Shown here piece by piece: positions 7,940-16,484 of a DNA stretch of 64,000 nucleotides (positions within the stretch are counted from its first letter, which is position 1; each line of letters starts with the position of its first letter). The translations under genes and the position numbers were made by a program. Where the stretch lies: the NCBI GenBank assembly GCA_020558355.1, contig JAJCKG010000011.1:1-64000 (forward strand). Reading direction: 5' to 3'. This DNA is from a bacterium 210820-DFI.6.37 (GTDB taxonomy: Bacteria; Bacillota; Clostridia; Peptostreptococcales; Anaerovoracaceae). The notes below the pieces were generated by a model, which was not told the origin of the DNA, searched no databases, and worked only from the letters and a program-made list of their open reading frames with translations.

Positions 7940-8953
7940 ATGAAATATTACCTGCCTTTAAAATACCTTCTTTTATTCTGTCTCACCGCCGCCTGTATCG
8001 CTTTTCCTACGGCAGCGGGTTTTCTGTACGCGGATGGAACCCTGACCTGGCTGTGCGCCGGATTTTCCGCCCTGACGCTGACCCTCTGTCTTTTGGCGGT
8101 CAAAAACAGCGAGCATTACATCCGGCAGGTGGTAATCCGGCTTTCCGATCTGCTGGCGGCTATCACTCAGCTCAAGCAGGAGCCCGTATTTCCCGACGCG
8201 GAGGATACGCTTCTTTCCAGGCTCCAGACCCAGACTCTGCGGCTTACCGGAATTCTCCGGGCGCAGCAGCAGGACGCGCGGAAAAAAGAGCGCGAAATCA
8301 AAACACTGGTTTCCGATATTTCTCATCAGCTGAAAACACCGGTAGCCGCCCTGAAAATGTATGGCGAGCTGCTTTCGGACCAAACCATCTCAGCGAAGGA
8401 GCGGCAGGAGTATCTGGAAACGCTGATGGTGTCTCTGGAAAAGCTGGAGTTTCTCATGGATTCCCTCATCAAACTGTCCCGCCTGGAAAGCCGGATCATC
8501 CAGCTGAAGCCGGAGCCTACTCCTGTGGGCCAAACGGTGCTGGAGGCCCTGCGCCAGTGCGCCGGGGCCGCGAAAGAAAAGAATCTGGAAGTCACGCTAC
8601 AGGAGGCGGAGCAGCGGACAGCCCTTCTTGACCCCCGCTGGACCTGTGAGGCCATCTTTAACGTGCTGGACAACGCAGTAAAATACACCCCGGAGGGCGG
8701 CAGCATCCGCATCCGGATCCAAAGCTATGAAATGTTCTGCCGGATTGATATTTCAGATACCGGACCCGGAATTCCGCCCCAGGAAGAAGAAAAAATCTTT
8801 CAGCGCTTTTACCGGGGCACCGCCAGCAGGGAGCAGGATGGCCTTGGCATTGGCCTTTATCTTTCCCGCAGCATTATCTCCCGCCAGGGCGGCTATATTA
8901 AGCTGGTTCCCCAGAAAGAAGGCAGCAGATTTTCCCTGTTTCTTCCGCTGTAG
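7940..8953 (+). CDS. Sensor histidine kinase
   Basis: 337 residues from ATG 7940, chosen because GGAG stands 9 nt upstream and the first residues form a membrane helix. A longer frame from 7820 lies inside the regulator gene and was not used. Two membrane segments (about 7-30 and 35-55) leave almost no extracellular loop, as in intramembrane-sensing kinases that sense through an ABC permease. HisKA carries H129 in SDISHQLKTP. The HATPase has the N-box FNVLDNAVKYTP, the G1 box DTGPGIPP and the G2 box GLGIGLYLS. The short loop and the neighbouring exporter support transporter-coupled sensing. Confidence 0.93.
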   Translation: MKYYLPLKYLLLFCLTAACIAFPTAAGFLYADGTLTWLCAGFSALTLTLCLLAVKNSEHYIRQVVIRLSDLLAAITQLKQEPVFPDAEDTLLSRLQTQTLRLTGILRAQQQDARKKEREIKTLVSDISHQLKTPVAALKMYGELLSDQTISAKERQEYLETLMVSLEKLEFLMDSLIKLSRLESRIIQLKPEPTPVGQTVLEALRQCAGAAKEKNLEVTLQEAEQRTALLDPRWTCEAIFNVLDNAVKYTPEGGSIRIRIQSYEMFCRIDISDTGPGIPPQEEEKIFQRFYRGTASREQDGLGIGLYLSRSIISRQGGYIKLVPQKEGSRFSLFLPL

Positions 8954-8982
8954 CCGAATCGCTCCTTGCGTTTAAGGCAAAG

Positions 8983-9018
8983 AAAAAGCCTCCTGGCTGA
9001 CGCCTTTGGAGACTTTTT
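8983..9018. terminator. Bidirectional terminator between kinase and RnfC-like gene
   Basis: AAAAAGCCTCC (8983-8993) pairs with GGAGACTTTTT (9008-9018), 10 of 11 positions matched. It has a T run on both strands and serves the two converging genes. Confidence 0.8.
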
Positions 9019-9049
9019 CCTGTTTTATTTATTTAATGTCAGAAGAACT

Positions 9050-10327
9050 CTAATGAATCAGGATCTTGGCCTGTTCGATCATGTAGGACAGCGGTTTTGC
9101 CGCCGGACATACAAAGGCGCATCGTCCGCACTCCGTACAGCGCTCAAGTCCAAGAGCCTTCAGCTGATAGGTATCATCCGCTTCAAAGGCTTCATACAGA
9201 AGATCCGGTTCCAGATGGATCGGACATACCTTCTTGCAGCTGTCGCAAAGCTGGCATGAAATTTCTTCTCTTACTGGAATATCCTCTTCCTCGAAAGCAA
9301 TGATCGCGTTATTATCCTTTGAAATAGGTACATTCTGATTTTTGATGGGTCTTGTGACAGCCGGGCCGCCCAGCACAATTTTCTTAGGCTCCTTCTTATA
9401 TCCGCCGCAATACGCTACAATATCAGCAACCGTCGCGCCGAGAGGCACCATAATGTCCTTCGGTTCTTTTACCGCGGAGCCTTCTACAGAAATCACTTTT
9501 CTTACCAGCGGCATTCCGGTCTTTGCGTAGAACCCGAGGAACGCGATGGAATAAAGATTCGCGACCACCATACCGAAATCTTCCGGAAGATTGTTGGCCG
9601 CCAGAATCTGACCGGTAGTCTCAAAGATCACAACCCGGTCTGAGCCTGGAGGACAGCTTTGCGGCAGGCCCGCGACTTTTATTTTATCTTCAACCCCTTT
9701 TTCCCGGATTTCCGCTTCCAGTATCCGGATCGCCTGCTTTGCTGTCTTCTCTACCGCAATATAGCATTCCCGCAGTTCCATAAACTTCATGGTCAGACGC
9801 GCTCCATCTATAATGTGCTCCGCGTCTTTCTTCATCATGGCCCACTCGAAGTCCGCGTATTTGCTCCACTCCGCCCCGTTGACGATCAGCGTAGTATCAT
9901 TTTTAATACTCTCTTCATCCATCCTTGCGTGGGTAGCCAGACACTCCCCTTCCAGTCCGATCATACCGCTTTCCCGCAGCGCTTTCAAAAAGTCTTCCCG
10001 AGTATTCATTTCCGGTTTTCTGATGCCTTCCCACATTTCCTGCTTTCCGTCTGTCCGAATGACGATGACCTGGTCATCTACACCATTCAGATCATCATCT
10101 TCCACAATTTTCACGATTTCACCGGATACGCTGGAGTGAATCGGCGCGCCTATATTTCCTTCCGAATAGGCGATGGGCTGTCCCACCTTGACTGTTTCCC
10201 CCACCGAGACAAACGGCATACAATGGTGTCCGTAGTTCTGCGCCATAGGAATATATACATATTCCGGGGTTTCCATCATTTTAATTCCACCGATTATTTC
10301 TTTTGCTTCAACTGTCATCACCATCAT
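9050..10327 (-). CDS. RnfC-like SLBB/4Fe-4S electron-transfer protein
   Basis: 425 residues. The order is that of RnfC/PrdC/PduS-type proteins: an N-terminal barrel-sandwich domain (VSVGETVKVGQPIA, near 40-55), an NQO1-like flavin/NADH-binding region (about 130-270), an SLBB stretch (VPLGATVADIVAYCGG) and two C-terminal clusters. The clusters are CQLCDSCKKVCP and CTECGRCAFVCP. No membrane segment is present. RnfC normally docks on the RnfABDEG complex, but no other Rnf gene is nearby, so this is an orphan that may shuttle NADH electrons to a soluble reductase. The start is uncertain among in-frame ATGs at 10327, 10324 and 10318; the last has the best spacing to GAGAGGG. Confidence 0.85.
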   Translation of the reverse strand: MMVMTVEAKEIIGGIKMMETPEYVYIPMAQNYGHHCMPFVSVGETVKVGQPIAYSEGNIGAPIHSSVSGEIVKIVEDDDLNGVDDQVIVIRTDGKQEMWEGIRKPEMNTREDFLKALRESGMIGLEGECLATHARMDEESIKNDTTLIVNGAEWSKYADFEWAMMKKDAEHIIDGARLTMKFMELRECYIAVEKTAKQAIRILEAEIREKGVEDKIKVAGLPQSCPPGSDRVVIFETTGQILAANNLPEDFGMVVANLYSIAFLGFYAKTGMPLVRKVISVEGSAVKEPKDIMVPLGATVADIVAYCGGYKKEPKKIVLGGPAVTRPIKNQNVPISKDNNAIIAFEEEDIPVREEISCQLCDSCKKVCPIHLEPDLLYEAFEADDTYQLKALGLERCTECGRCAFVCPAAKPLSYMIEQAKILIH

Positions 10328-10384
10328 CCCTCTCTTTTTTTCCTCGTTAATAATATAACACTCTGTTTCTTTTGGGGGAAATAT

Positions 10385-10419
10385 AAAAAAAGCATATCGA
10401 TATGTAAATGTCGATATGC
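10385..10419 (-). terminator. Terminator after the LysR gene
   Basis: GCATATCGA (10392-10400) and TCGATATGC (10411-10419) form a 9-bp perfect stem. On the minus strand this is followed by TTTTTTT (10385-10391). It separates the regulator transcript from the RnfC-like gene, which needs its own promoter or read-through. Confidence 0.85.
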
Positions 10420-10433
10420 CTGTATTTCTTTCG

Positions 10434-11366
10434 CTATTTGCCCTGCATTTCCCGAATGGTATTCTGTACCTCCGCCAGAAACGCCTTCAGCAAGCGGCTG
10501 TCCTTCATATTTTTGTGGTAAATCACCGCGTCCCTGTATTTTCGGTCTGCCTCCTTGCAGCCCTTCTGCACCAGCCGGTTGCGCTCCAGCAGATTTTGGG
10601 GTACCGGAGAAGCCCACATGTAGCTGGTGGTCACATTGCACAGAATGTCAAACTGGCTGCCCCGTTCATAAACATAGATCTCCCGCCGGCCTTCCTCAAG
10701 GGAACCGTTTTCCCGCAGATTCTCTTTTACGGACAGATACGGCATCGTTGTGTCACCGTGAATGATTTCAATATAATCGGATAAATCATTCAGGCTCAGC
10801 ACGCTCTTTTGGGCCATAGGATGCTGCTGAGACATAAGCACCATGTATTCAAATTCAAAAATGCTTTCACATTCAATCCCTTTATTCTGAATCAGTCCGC
10901 TGAAATAATCCTCATGAATAATGGGATAACGAATGATAGCCACCTCTTCCTCCCCATCGATTACATTGTTGATAGCGTCGATGGTTCCGGTTTCTTTAAA
11001 GTCGATATCGATGCCCCGCTCTTCATCGATATTACTGATAAATTGGGTAAACGCGTGGGTAATGTAGCTGGCCCGGGGCGTACAGATCCCAAAAGAGATT
11101 TTATCCTTTTTCTCCTTTTGATACATCTCTTCAATCTGATCCAGCTGATCTAAAAGCCCCCTGGCGTAGGACAGAAACTCTTTCCCCTTTTTAGTCGCCG
11201 CCACGCCTTTGGAGGTCCGTTTGAAAATTATGATCCCCAGATTGTTTTCCAGCTCTTTGATGGCTTTGCTCAGGTTGGGCTGCGCCATATAAAGATTTTC
11301 CGCCGCCTGACTGATAGAGCCTGTCTTCTCCACCTCTACCGCGTACCTAAGATGCACTACGTTCAT
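10434..11366 (-). CDS. LysR-family transcriptional regulator
   Basis: 310 residues from the ATG at 11366, preferred because GGGGGTGG lies 7 nt upstream and the protein then begins with the canonical LysR helix (MNVVHLRYAVEVEKTGSISQ). A longer frame to 11441 lacks an RBS. The winged HTH covers residues 1-65 (AAENLYMAQPNLSKAIKELE) and a linker helix follows. The effector-binding domain runs from about 90 to 300. It lies immediately upstream of the RnfC-like gene, which it may control. Confidence 0.9.
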   Translation of the reverse strand: MNVVHLRYAVEVEKTGSISQAAENLYMAQPNLSKAIKELENNLGIIIFKRTSKGVAATKKGKEFLSYARGLLDQLDQIEEMYQKEKKDKISFGICTPRASYITHAFTQFISNIDEERGIDIDFKETGTIDAINNVIDGEEEVAIIRYPIIHEDYFSGLIQNKGIECESIFEFEYMVLMSQQHPMAQKSVLSLNDLSDYIEIIHGDTTMPYLSVKENLRENGSLEEGRREIYVYERGSQFDILCNVTTSYMWASPVPQNLLERNRLVQKGCKEADRKYRDAVIYHKNMKDSRLLKAFLAEVQNTIREMQGK

Positions 11367-11503
11367 ATCAAGTCCACCCCCTTTTGTTAAACAGATATCA
11401 ATATACCATATTTGTCGAAAAAAAGGAATATTTATGCACATATTTTTTTCGCTTTTTACGTTTTCAGGGAAAGCTAATTTTCAGGGGGGGTGAAACCATC
11501 ATT

Positions 11504-11653
11504 ATGGATAAAAGCAGATTCAAAAATGACAACCGTGCGCATCCTGATCTGGTAATTGAGCATATGGTCTCGGAAATGGAAAAACAGATCGAAGCTATGA
11601 CTGGAAAAAGGATCAAGCTGATCGCTCAGGAAATCAAAAAACCGATCTTATAA
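11504..11653 (+). CDS. Small conserved-looking protein of 49 residues, function unknown
   Basis: ATG 11504 to TAA 11653, divergent from the LysR gene. A G-rich stretch (GGGGGGG at about 11484-11490) stands 13 nt upstream, which is long for an RBS. The product is charged and helical (MVSEMEKQIEAMTGKRIKLI) with no membrane segment or cysteine. I do not recognise it. Codon use resembles the neighbours and a terminator follows 30 nt downstream, which supports it being real. Confidence 0.5.
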   Translation: MDKSRFKNDNRAHPDLVIEHMVSEMEKQIEAMTGKRIKLIAQEIKKPIL

Positions 11654-11680
11654 AGCGTCAGCGCTTTTGCTTCACAGGAA

Positions 11681-11717
11681 AAAAGGAGGGAAACCGCGGC
11701 TTTCCTCCCTTTCCTTT
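11681..11717. terminator. Imperfect convergent terminator
   Basis: AAAGGAGGGAAA and TTTCCTCCCTTT pair with two central mismatches around a CCGCGGC loop, followed by CCTTTTT. It lies between the small gene and the FabF-like gene, which converge. Confidence 0.65.
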
Positions 11718-12932
11718 TTATTTCATCTTTCGGAATACCAAGCTGGAATTCTGTCCTCCGAACCCAAAGGCATTGGTCATAGCCACAGAAACATCCTGCT
11801 TTCGGCTTTCGCGGGCCACAAAATCCAGATCCGCTTCCGGCTGCTCCAAATTCAAGGTAGGCGGAATGACTCCGGTCTGAATGGCCTGAATGCAGGCGAT
11901 GGCTTCTGTAATGCCGCCTCCGCCCATCATGTGACCCGTAGCGCCTTTGGTAGAGCTGACCGCGGGACGAACCCTGGAAAAAACGGTTTTAATGGCGGCA
12001 AGCTCCGCCCGGTCCCCGGTCTTGGTCCCGGTGCCATGGGCGTTGATATAATCCACTTCCCCTGGCTGAATGTTTTGCCTGCTGAGAGCTTTCTCCATAC
12101 AGGCCCCGGAAGCGCTACCGTCCGGAATCGGATTGATTACATGATAAGCGTCGTTGTTATTGGCCCATCCCGCCAGCTCCGCGTAGATCCGGGCGCCCCG
12201 TTTTCTGGCGTGCTCCTCCGTCTCCAGAACCAGCGCGCCTCCCCCTTCTCCTATAACAAATCCATTGCGGTTTGCGTCAAAAGGCCTGCAGGCGTGGAGA
12301 GGATCATCATTGGTCCGGGAAAGGGTATGGGCGTTAGCCAGAGAATAAATCACCAGCGGGCAGAGGATGCTCTCGGCTCCTACCGCTAAAACAGCGTCCG
12401 CCTCTCCTGCCAGCAGCAGCATAGCGCTGGTGGAAACGGCGTCGCCTCCAGAAGCGCAGGCGGTGGACAAGGTCAGACTGGGGCCGCAGATTCCGTGTGT
12501 AATAGCGATCTGCGCGGCTGCGATGTTTCCCAGTATTTTGGGAACAAAGCGGGGTCCTACGTTCTTATGAACCGCATTGGTCAGAACTTCCTGCGTAGCG
12601 GCCGTAGTAGCCACGCCTGCCATAGCCGTTCCCATAACAATTCCTACCCGATCCGGCTCCGCGGGAAGTGTTTCTCCCAAAGCTTCCTTGGCGGCTACAT
12701 AAGCATACTGGGTAAAAGCGTCCGTTTCGTGGATGAGTTTTTTCGGCATGTAGGTTCCGATATCAAAGCTTTTTATCTCTGCCGCGATTTGTACCGCCAG
12801 GTTCCGGGCGTCAAACTGCGTGATCCGATCTATACCGCACTGTCCTTTTATAAGATTGGTCCAATATTCTTTTACACCGCATCCGATCGGCGTCACAGCA
12901 CCCATTCCGGTGATTACAATTTTTCTGTCCAT
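11718..12932 (-). CDS. fabF: Beta-ketoacyl-ACP synthase II (FabF-type)
   Basis: 404 residues, close to the 410 of FabF. It condenses malonyl-ACP with an acyl-ACP. The full Cys-His-His triad is seen: C159 in STACASGG, H299 in NAHGTGTKTGD and H334 in KGATGHMMGGGG. The gene stands alone, with no other fab gene in the window. It is divergent from a LysR regulator, which suggests a dedicated or accessory role rather than the main chain-elongation enzyme. The symbol reflects the family. Confidence 0.85.
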   Translation of the reverse strand: MDRKIVITGMGAVTPIGCGVKEYWTNLIKGQCGIDRITQFDARNLAVQIAAEIKSFDIGTYMPKKLIHETDAFTQYAYVAAKEALGETLPAEPDRVGIVMGTAMAGVATTAATQEVLTNAVHKNVGPRFVPKILGNIAAAQIAITHGICGPSLTLSTACASGGDAVSTSAMLLLAGEADAVLAVGAESILCPLVIYSLANAHTLSRTNDDPLHACRPFDANRNGFVIGEGGGALVLETEEHARKRGARIYAELAGWANNNDAYHVINPIPDGSASGACMEKALSRQNIQPGEVDYINAHGTGTKTGDRAELAAIKTVFSRVRPAVSSTKGATGHMMGGGGITEAIACIQAIQTGVIPPTLNLEQPEADLDFVARESRKQDVSVAMTNAFGFGGQNSSLVFRKMK

Positions 12933-12951
12933 AAATTCCTCCGTATGCCTC

Positions 12952-12980
12952 TTTACATGTCCGTCATCCTATTGTATAAT
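12952..12980 (+). promoter_or_regulatory. Promoter of the second LysR gene
   Basis: TTTACA (12952-12957), a 17-nt spacer and TATAAT (12975-12980). It points rightward from just upstream of the FabF-like start, leaving a leader of about 100 nt. The 12933-13087 gap must also hold the FabF promoter and the LysR operator. Confidence 0.7.
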
Positions 12981-13087
12981 AGCAAAATCGGATAAGTATT
13001 AGATAAACCAGAATAATTTGAATGATTGAATATTCTGTGTTGATGATACCATTCATCTGCACAACTGTCAACAAATGGGGTACAAAT

Positions 13088-13984
13088 ATGAATCTTAACC
13101 AAATAAAAAGCTTTCTGTCAGTCAGCCAAACGCTGAATTTTACAAACGCCGCAAAACAAAACGGGGTGCCTCAGTCTACCATCAGCCGGCAGATCAACGA
13201 TCTGGAGCAGCAGCTGGAGGTAAAACTGTTTTATCGGACAAAGCGGGATGTACGCCTTACGGAAGAAGGCCGCACCTTCCTGCCCTACGCGCAGGAGATC
13301 CTGGACGCCGCTCAAAAAGGCGCCTATGCGGTAAAGCAGCTTCACGACGGCGCAAAAGGCCGTCTGACCATTGCTACAGTAACAACCTCCGCTTTCCTGA
13401 CAGAATGTCTGCGGAGCTTTGGCCAGCGTTATCCTGATATCGTTGTGGATATCACATATATTTCCTGCGGGGACGCTCTGCTGGATGAAGGAGAAAATCT
13501 TTATGATTTCCATTTCCTTTATGAGGATATGCTTCCTGACAGTGATGAGTTTGATTCCATTGTCACACACACGGATAATCTGGGCCTGGTGGTTCCAAAG
13601 GGACACCGCCTGTCCGGCCGCTGTCCGGACGCGTCTGAGCTGCAAAAGGAACGGTTCATTCTCATCTCTGAGGAAGAAAACCCGATCCTCTATATGCAGG
13701 CAATGAATTACTGTAGGACCCATCGTTTTTTCCCAAATGTAGTCAACCAGTTCCGGGACGCAAAGTCGGTTATCCTTTCCGTAAGCGCCGGATTGGGCAT
13801 CTCGATCCTTCCTACGACCATTCCAGGCGAGACGCTTCCCGCCTCTCTGGAGGTGCTGCCGCTGGACGATCTGGACGCCTCCATCACCTGTGTTGCCGCC
13901 TGGAAAAAATCGCTGCTTAACCCCGCGGCCACCCTTTTTCTGGAAGTGATCCGGCAGCAGGAAGCAAAGCTTCCTCCGCTGTAA
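13088..13984 (+). CDS. LysR-family transcriptional regulator
   Basis: 298 residues from ATG 13088, with GGGG 8 nt upstream. An upstream in-frame extension to 13022 lies in the promoter region and is rejected. The HTH region holds LNFTNAAKQNGVPQSTISRQINDLEQQL (given in part, residues about 17-45). The substrate-binding domain is at about 90-295. Divergent from the FabF-like gene, the classic arrangement for a LysR protein that controls its neighbour. Confidence 0.9.
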   Translation: MNLNQIKSFLSVSQTLNFTNAAKQNGVPQSTISRQINDLEQQLEVKLFYRTKRDVRLTEEGRTFLPYAQEILDAAQKGAYAVKQLHDGAKGRLTIATVTTSAFLTECLRSFGQRYPDIVVDITYISCGDALLDEGENLYDFHFLYEDMLPDSDEFDSIVTHTDNLGLVVPKGHRLSGRCPDASELQKERFILISEEENPILYMQAMNYCRTHRFFPNVVNQFRDAKSVILSVSAGLGISILPTTIPGETLPASLEVLPLDDLDASITCVAAWKKSLLNPAATLFLEVIRQQEAKLPPL

Positions 13985-14016
13985 CTGTTTTTTTAAAGCT
14001 TTCTATACAAAGAAAT

Positions 14017-14065
14017 CCCGCCGCAAAAGGGTCTGATGGGATCCCTACCGCGGCGGGGTTTTGTT
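14017..14065. terminator. Convergent terminator after the LysR gene
   Basis: CCCGCCGC (14017-14024) pairs with GCGGCGGG (14050-14057), followed by GTTTTGTTTT. It also faces the end of the thioesterase gene. Confidence 0.8.
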
Positions 14066-14104
14066 TTCTCTTTTCCCCATTGGGTCAGTTGTTCTCAGAG
14101 CCTG

Positions 14105-14524
14105 TTATTCTTCCACCATGTCCTTAAACTTCTGATACAGCTCCGGAAACTTCCTCTTTATAGAGAAGGGCTTATAATCCTCTCCAATGGCGAAGTAATG
14201 CACACTTTCTCCATCGTAGCACAATTCTCCGGTTTCCTTGTTACGCACTTCATAAGTAAAGTGCATCCTTACTCCGGTAAATTTGTCCAGCTTCATTTTT
14301 ACGGAAAAAGCGTCGTCATATCGGAGAAAGGACTTAAAATTCCCGGAAGCGGAGACAGCGGGAATGATAATCCCCATTTTCTCGATATCATTATAGTTCA
14401 TAATATGGTCTCTGATCCAGTCCATCCGGGCGTCTTCCAGAAGCCTCAGATAATTAGAATGGTGGACAACGCCCATACGGTCTGTTTCATAATAACGCAC
14501 GCGGCGCGAATATTCCCAACTCAT
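14105..14524 (-). CDS. Acyl-CoA thioesterase, hotdog fold (4HBT/YbgC-like)
   Basis: 139 residues. The 4-hydroxybenzoyl-CoA thioesterase signature is seen: YETDRMGVVHHSNYLRLLE (residues about 12-30). Here Asp15 is the catalytic acid and the HHSNY segment forms the CoA-side helix. Hydrolyses an acyl-CoA thioester. It begins 10 nt after the acyl-CoA ligase gene and is surely cotranscribed, so the pair may activate and then release or proofread the same acyl group. Confidence 0.85.
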   Translation of the reverse strand: MSWEYSRRVRYYETDRMGVVHHSNYLRLLEDARMDWIRDHIMNYNDIEKMGIIIPAVSASGNFKSFLRYDDAFSVKMKLDKFTGVRMHFTYEVRNKETGELCYDGESVHYFAIGEDYKPFSIKRKFPELYQKFKDMVEE

Positions 14525-14534
14525 AGCTACCTCA

Positions 14535-16193
14535 TTACTTTCTCTTTAACAGGCCTTTTTCCAGATCCTCCGCAGCCTGCTGCTTCATTACATAATGCAT
14601 TTTCTTGCCGGTAGCGGTCAGCGGCAGCTTGTCGATAATACGATACCAGCGCGGCCGTTTGTACTTGGACAGCATCGGGCTTTCGTTGCAGAATTCAGCG
14701 ACTTCTTCTATCGTCAAAGATGGATCCTCAGGCACCACATAAGCAACTACTACTTCGCCTCTCACTTTGTCAGGTACCGATGTTACCATGGAATCGGCGA
14801 TCTTGTCAAAGCTGTTGAGTACTTCTTCAATCTGTGTCGGATAGATATTTTCCGCGGAGCAGACGATCATATCGTCCTTTCTTCCGTTTACTGTTACATA
14901 GGAATTCTTGTCCCAGTATCCCAGATCCGCAGTGTACATCCAGCCTTTATAGAATTTCTTTTCCTGCTCTTCCGGATTCTTGTAATAGCTGTAGGATGTC
15001 TTTCCAGGGCAGTTAATGATAATCTCACCTACGGTCGCGTTGTCCTTTTCTACCAGATCATCCGGCTCGGCTTTCCGGTCCTCATAGACTTTTACGACTC
15101 TTACTTCGTCATCAATACAGCTTCCGCCTACGCTTCCCGCGTATTCCGGCAGGTCGTAAGGACGCAGGAACGAGTTCCAGAAAGTCTCCGTTGTTCCGTA
15201 TCCGTTAAGGATATTCGGAGTCATTACTTCCAGATAGCGCATGCAGGCAGCCTTTTCAAACGGCGCTCCCATAGTTACAAGTCCCTTCAGCGAGGACAGG
15301 TCGAATGGAGTTTTTTCCTGGATCCTTGCCAGCATTTCCAGTGTGGCCGGAGATCCGGTCAGGAAGGTGACTCCGTATTTTTCTACATACTGCAGCGTAG
15401 TTCTCGGCGTGAAGGAGCGGACTACCATCAGTGTCGCGCCTACATAAAAGGTAGGACAGGTTCCGCCGGAATGGCTGCCGCCCCGATGGAACAGCGGGGT
15501 CATGTTGAGGCACACGTCCTTGCAGTTGAGAGGATAGTGCATGATGGCGTCGTGGGCGGACAGGACTTCATTGATGTCGTTCAGCGGCACGTTCTTTGGA
15601 AGAGAAGTTGTCCCGCTGGTACACATGCGAACTACTTCATCATAAATGTGCGGAACGAAGTCCATTTCCGGGTCGTCCTCCGGCTGTCCCTTCACATAAT
15701 CTTCGTAGGAAATATGTCCTTCCGGAAGCTCAGCGCCTTTCAGGTTATCCGCCATAACCAGGTTTGCCGGCTGATATTCCGCCATTTCCGCAGCTTTCGC
15801 AATGGTGTCTTTTACATCGGCGGAATAAATTACAACCTTAGGGTGGTTATGATCGATCAGCAGCGCCACTTCTCCCGCGGACAGATTGAAATTAGCCAGG
15901 CTCAGGATAGCTCCGATTTTTCTCGGCCCAACATAGCTAAAGCAGAATTCCGGACAGTTCATCAGGACTGCCATAACGACATCGTTTTTACCGGTTCCGT
16001 CTTTTCTCAGGGCATGGGCCAGACGGTTGGCCTCTTTGTTCAGTTCCTCATAGCTCCAGGTCCGGTCCTGTGCCGGATCGATGAGAGCCGCCTTGTCCCC
16101 GTAACGGCGCACGTTGCGCATAAATCCGTTGAGCCAGGTGTACTGGGATTCAAAGGTTTCGATAAACATTCTATCATCGTAAGTTCTCTGCAT
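14535..16193 (-). CDS. AMP-forming acyl-CoA synthetase (ANL superfamily)
   Basis: 552 residues. Core motifs in order: A3 RMCTSGTTSLPK (about 190-202), A5 NGYGTTE (about 335), A7 YTADLGYWD, A8 GRKDDMIVCSAENIYP and A10 LPLTATGKKMHY with the catalytic Lys. All essential residues are present, so it should adenylate a carboxylic acid and load CoA. The substrate is not readable; a medium- or branched-chain, or aromatic, acid is plausible. The start is set by GAAGGAGACC before ATG 16193. Confidence 0.88.
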   Translation of the reverse strand: MQRTYDDRMFIETFESQYTWLNGFMRNVRRYGDKAALIDPAQDRTWSYEELNKEANRLAHALRKDGTGKNDVVMAVLMNCPEFCFSYVGPRKIGAILSLANFNLSAGEVALLIDHNHPKVVIYSADVKDTIAKAAEMAEYQPANLVMADNLKGAELPEGHISYEDYVKGQPEDDPEMDFVPHIYDEVVRMCTSGTTSLPKNVPLNDINEVLSAHDAIMHYPLNCKDVCLNMTPLFHRGGSHSGGTCPTFYVGATLMVVRSFTPRTTLQYVEKYGVTFLTGSPATLEMLARIQEKTPFDLSSLKGLVTMGAPFEKAACMRYLEVMTPNILNGYGTTETFWNSFLRPYDLPEYAGSVGGSCIDDEVRVVKVYEDRKAEPDDLVEKDNATVGEIIINCPGKTSYSYYKNPEEQEKKFYKGWMYTADLGYWDKNSYVTVNGRKDDMIVCSAENIYPTQIEEVLNSFDKIADSMVTSVPDKVRGEVVVAYVVPEDPSLTIEEVAEFCNESPMLSKYKRPRWYRIIDKLPLTATGKKMHYVMKQQAAEDLEKGLLKRK

Positions 16194-16265
16194 TTTGGTC
16201 TCCTTCTTTAAATTAATTTTATTTTTGCATTGTATAATCTCACATTTGCATTATTCTATAGATGA

Positions 16266-16294
16266 ATTCTATAATAGTACCGTTGAATTGTCAA
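16266..16294 (-). promoter_or_regulatory. Promoter of the acyl-CoA ligase-thioesterase operon
   Basis: TTGACA (16289-16294), a 17-nt spacer and TAGAAT (16266-16271) on the minus strand, giving a leader of about 65 nt. A small inverted repeat, GTTGA-N4-TCAAC, overlaps the -35 and could be an operator. Confidence 0.8.
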
Positions 16295-16400
16295 CCATTT
16301 ATTATGGAAATTCTTCCTTTTTCTGATTTGAATGAGATTATGGTCTATGCGGTCGAAGGAGAAAAGGGGACTGGGAGGAGCGCCAAAGACGGAAGCAAAG

Positions 16401-16477
16401 AACAAAGTCGGCTTCGCCGATTTATGTTCAGCGGTAGACTTTGTTGATATTCCGGAAATATCGAAAACGATATTTCC
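16401..16477. repeat. Two consecutive inverted repeats in a gene-free stretch
   Basis: AACAAAGTC (16401-16409) pairs with GACTTTGTT (16437-16445), and the enclosed loop has its own TCGGCTTCGCCGA hairpin. Then GGAAATATCG (16454-16463) pairs perfectly with CGATATTTCC (16468-16477) around AAAA. No T run follows directly. With the terminator at 16485-16532 they fill the 16295-16616 gap; otherwise I see nothing there. Confidence 0.6.
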
Positions 16478-16484
16478 TACATAA

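Noticed and set aside
14595..16211. 538-codon open frame antisense to the acyl-CoA ligase
   Set aside because: The minus frame has every ANL motif. The plus frame has no recognisable domain and no ribosome site; it is a GC-phase shadow.
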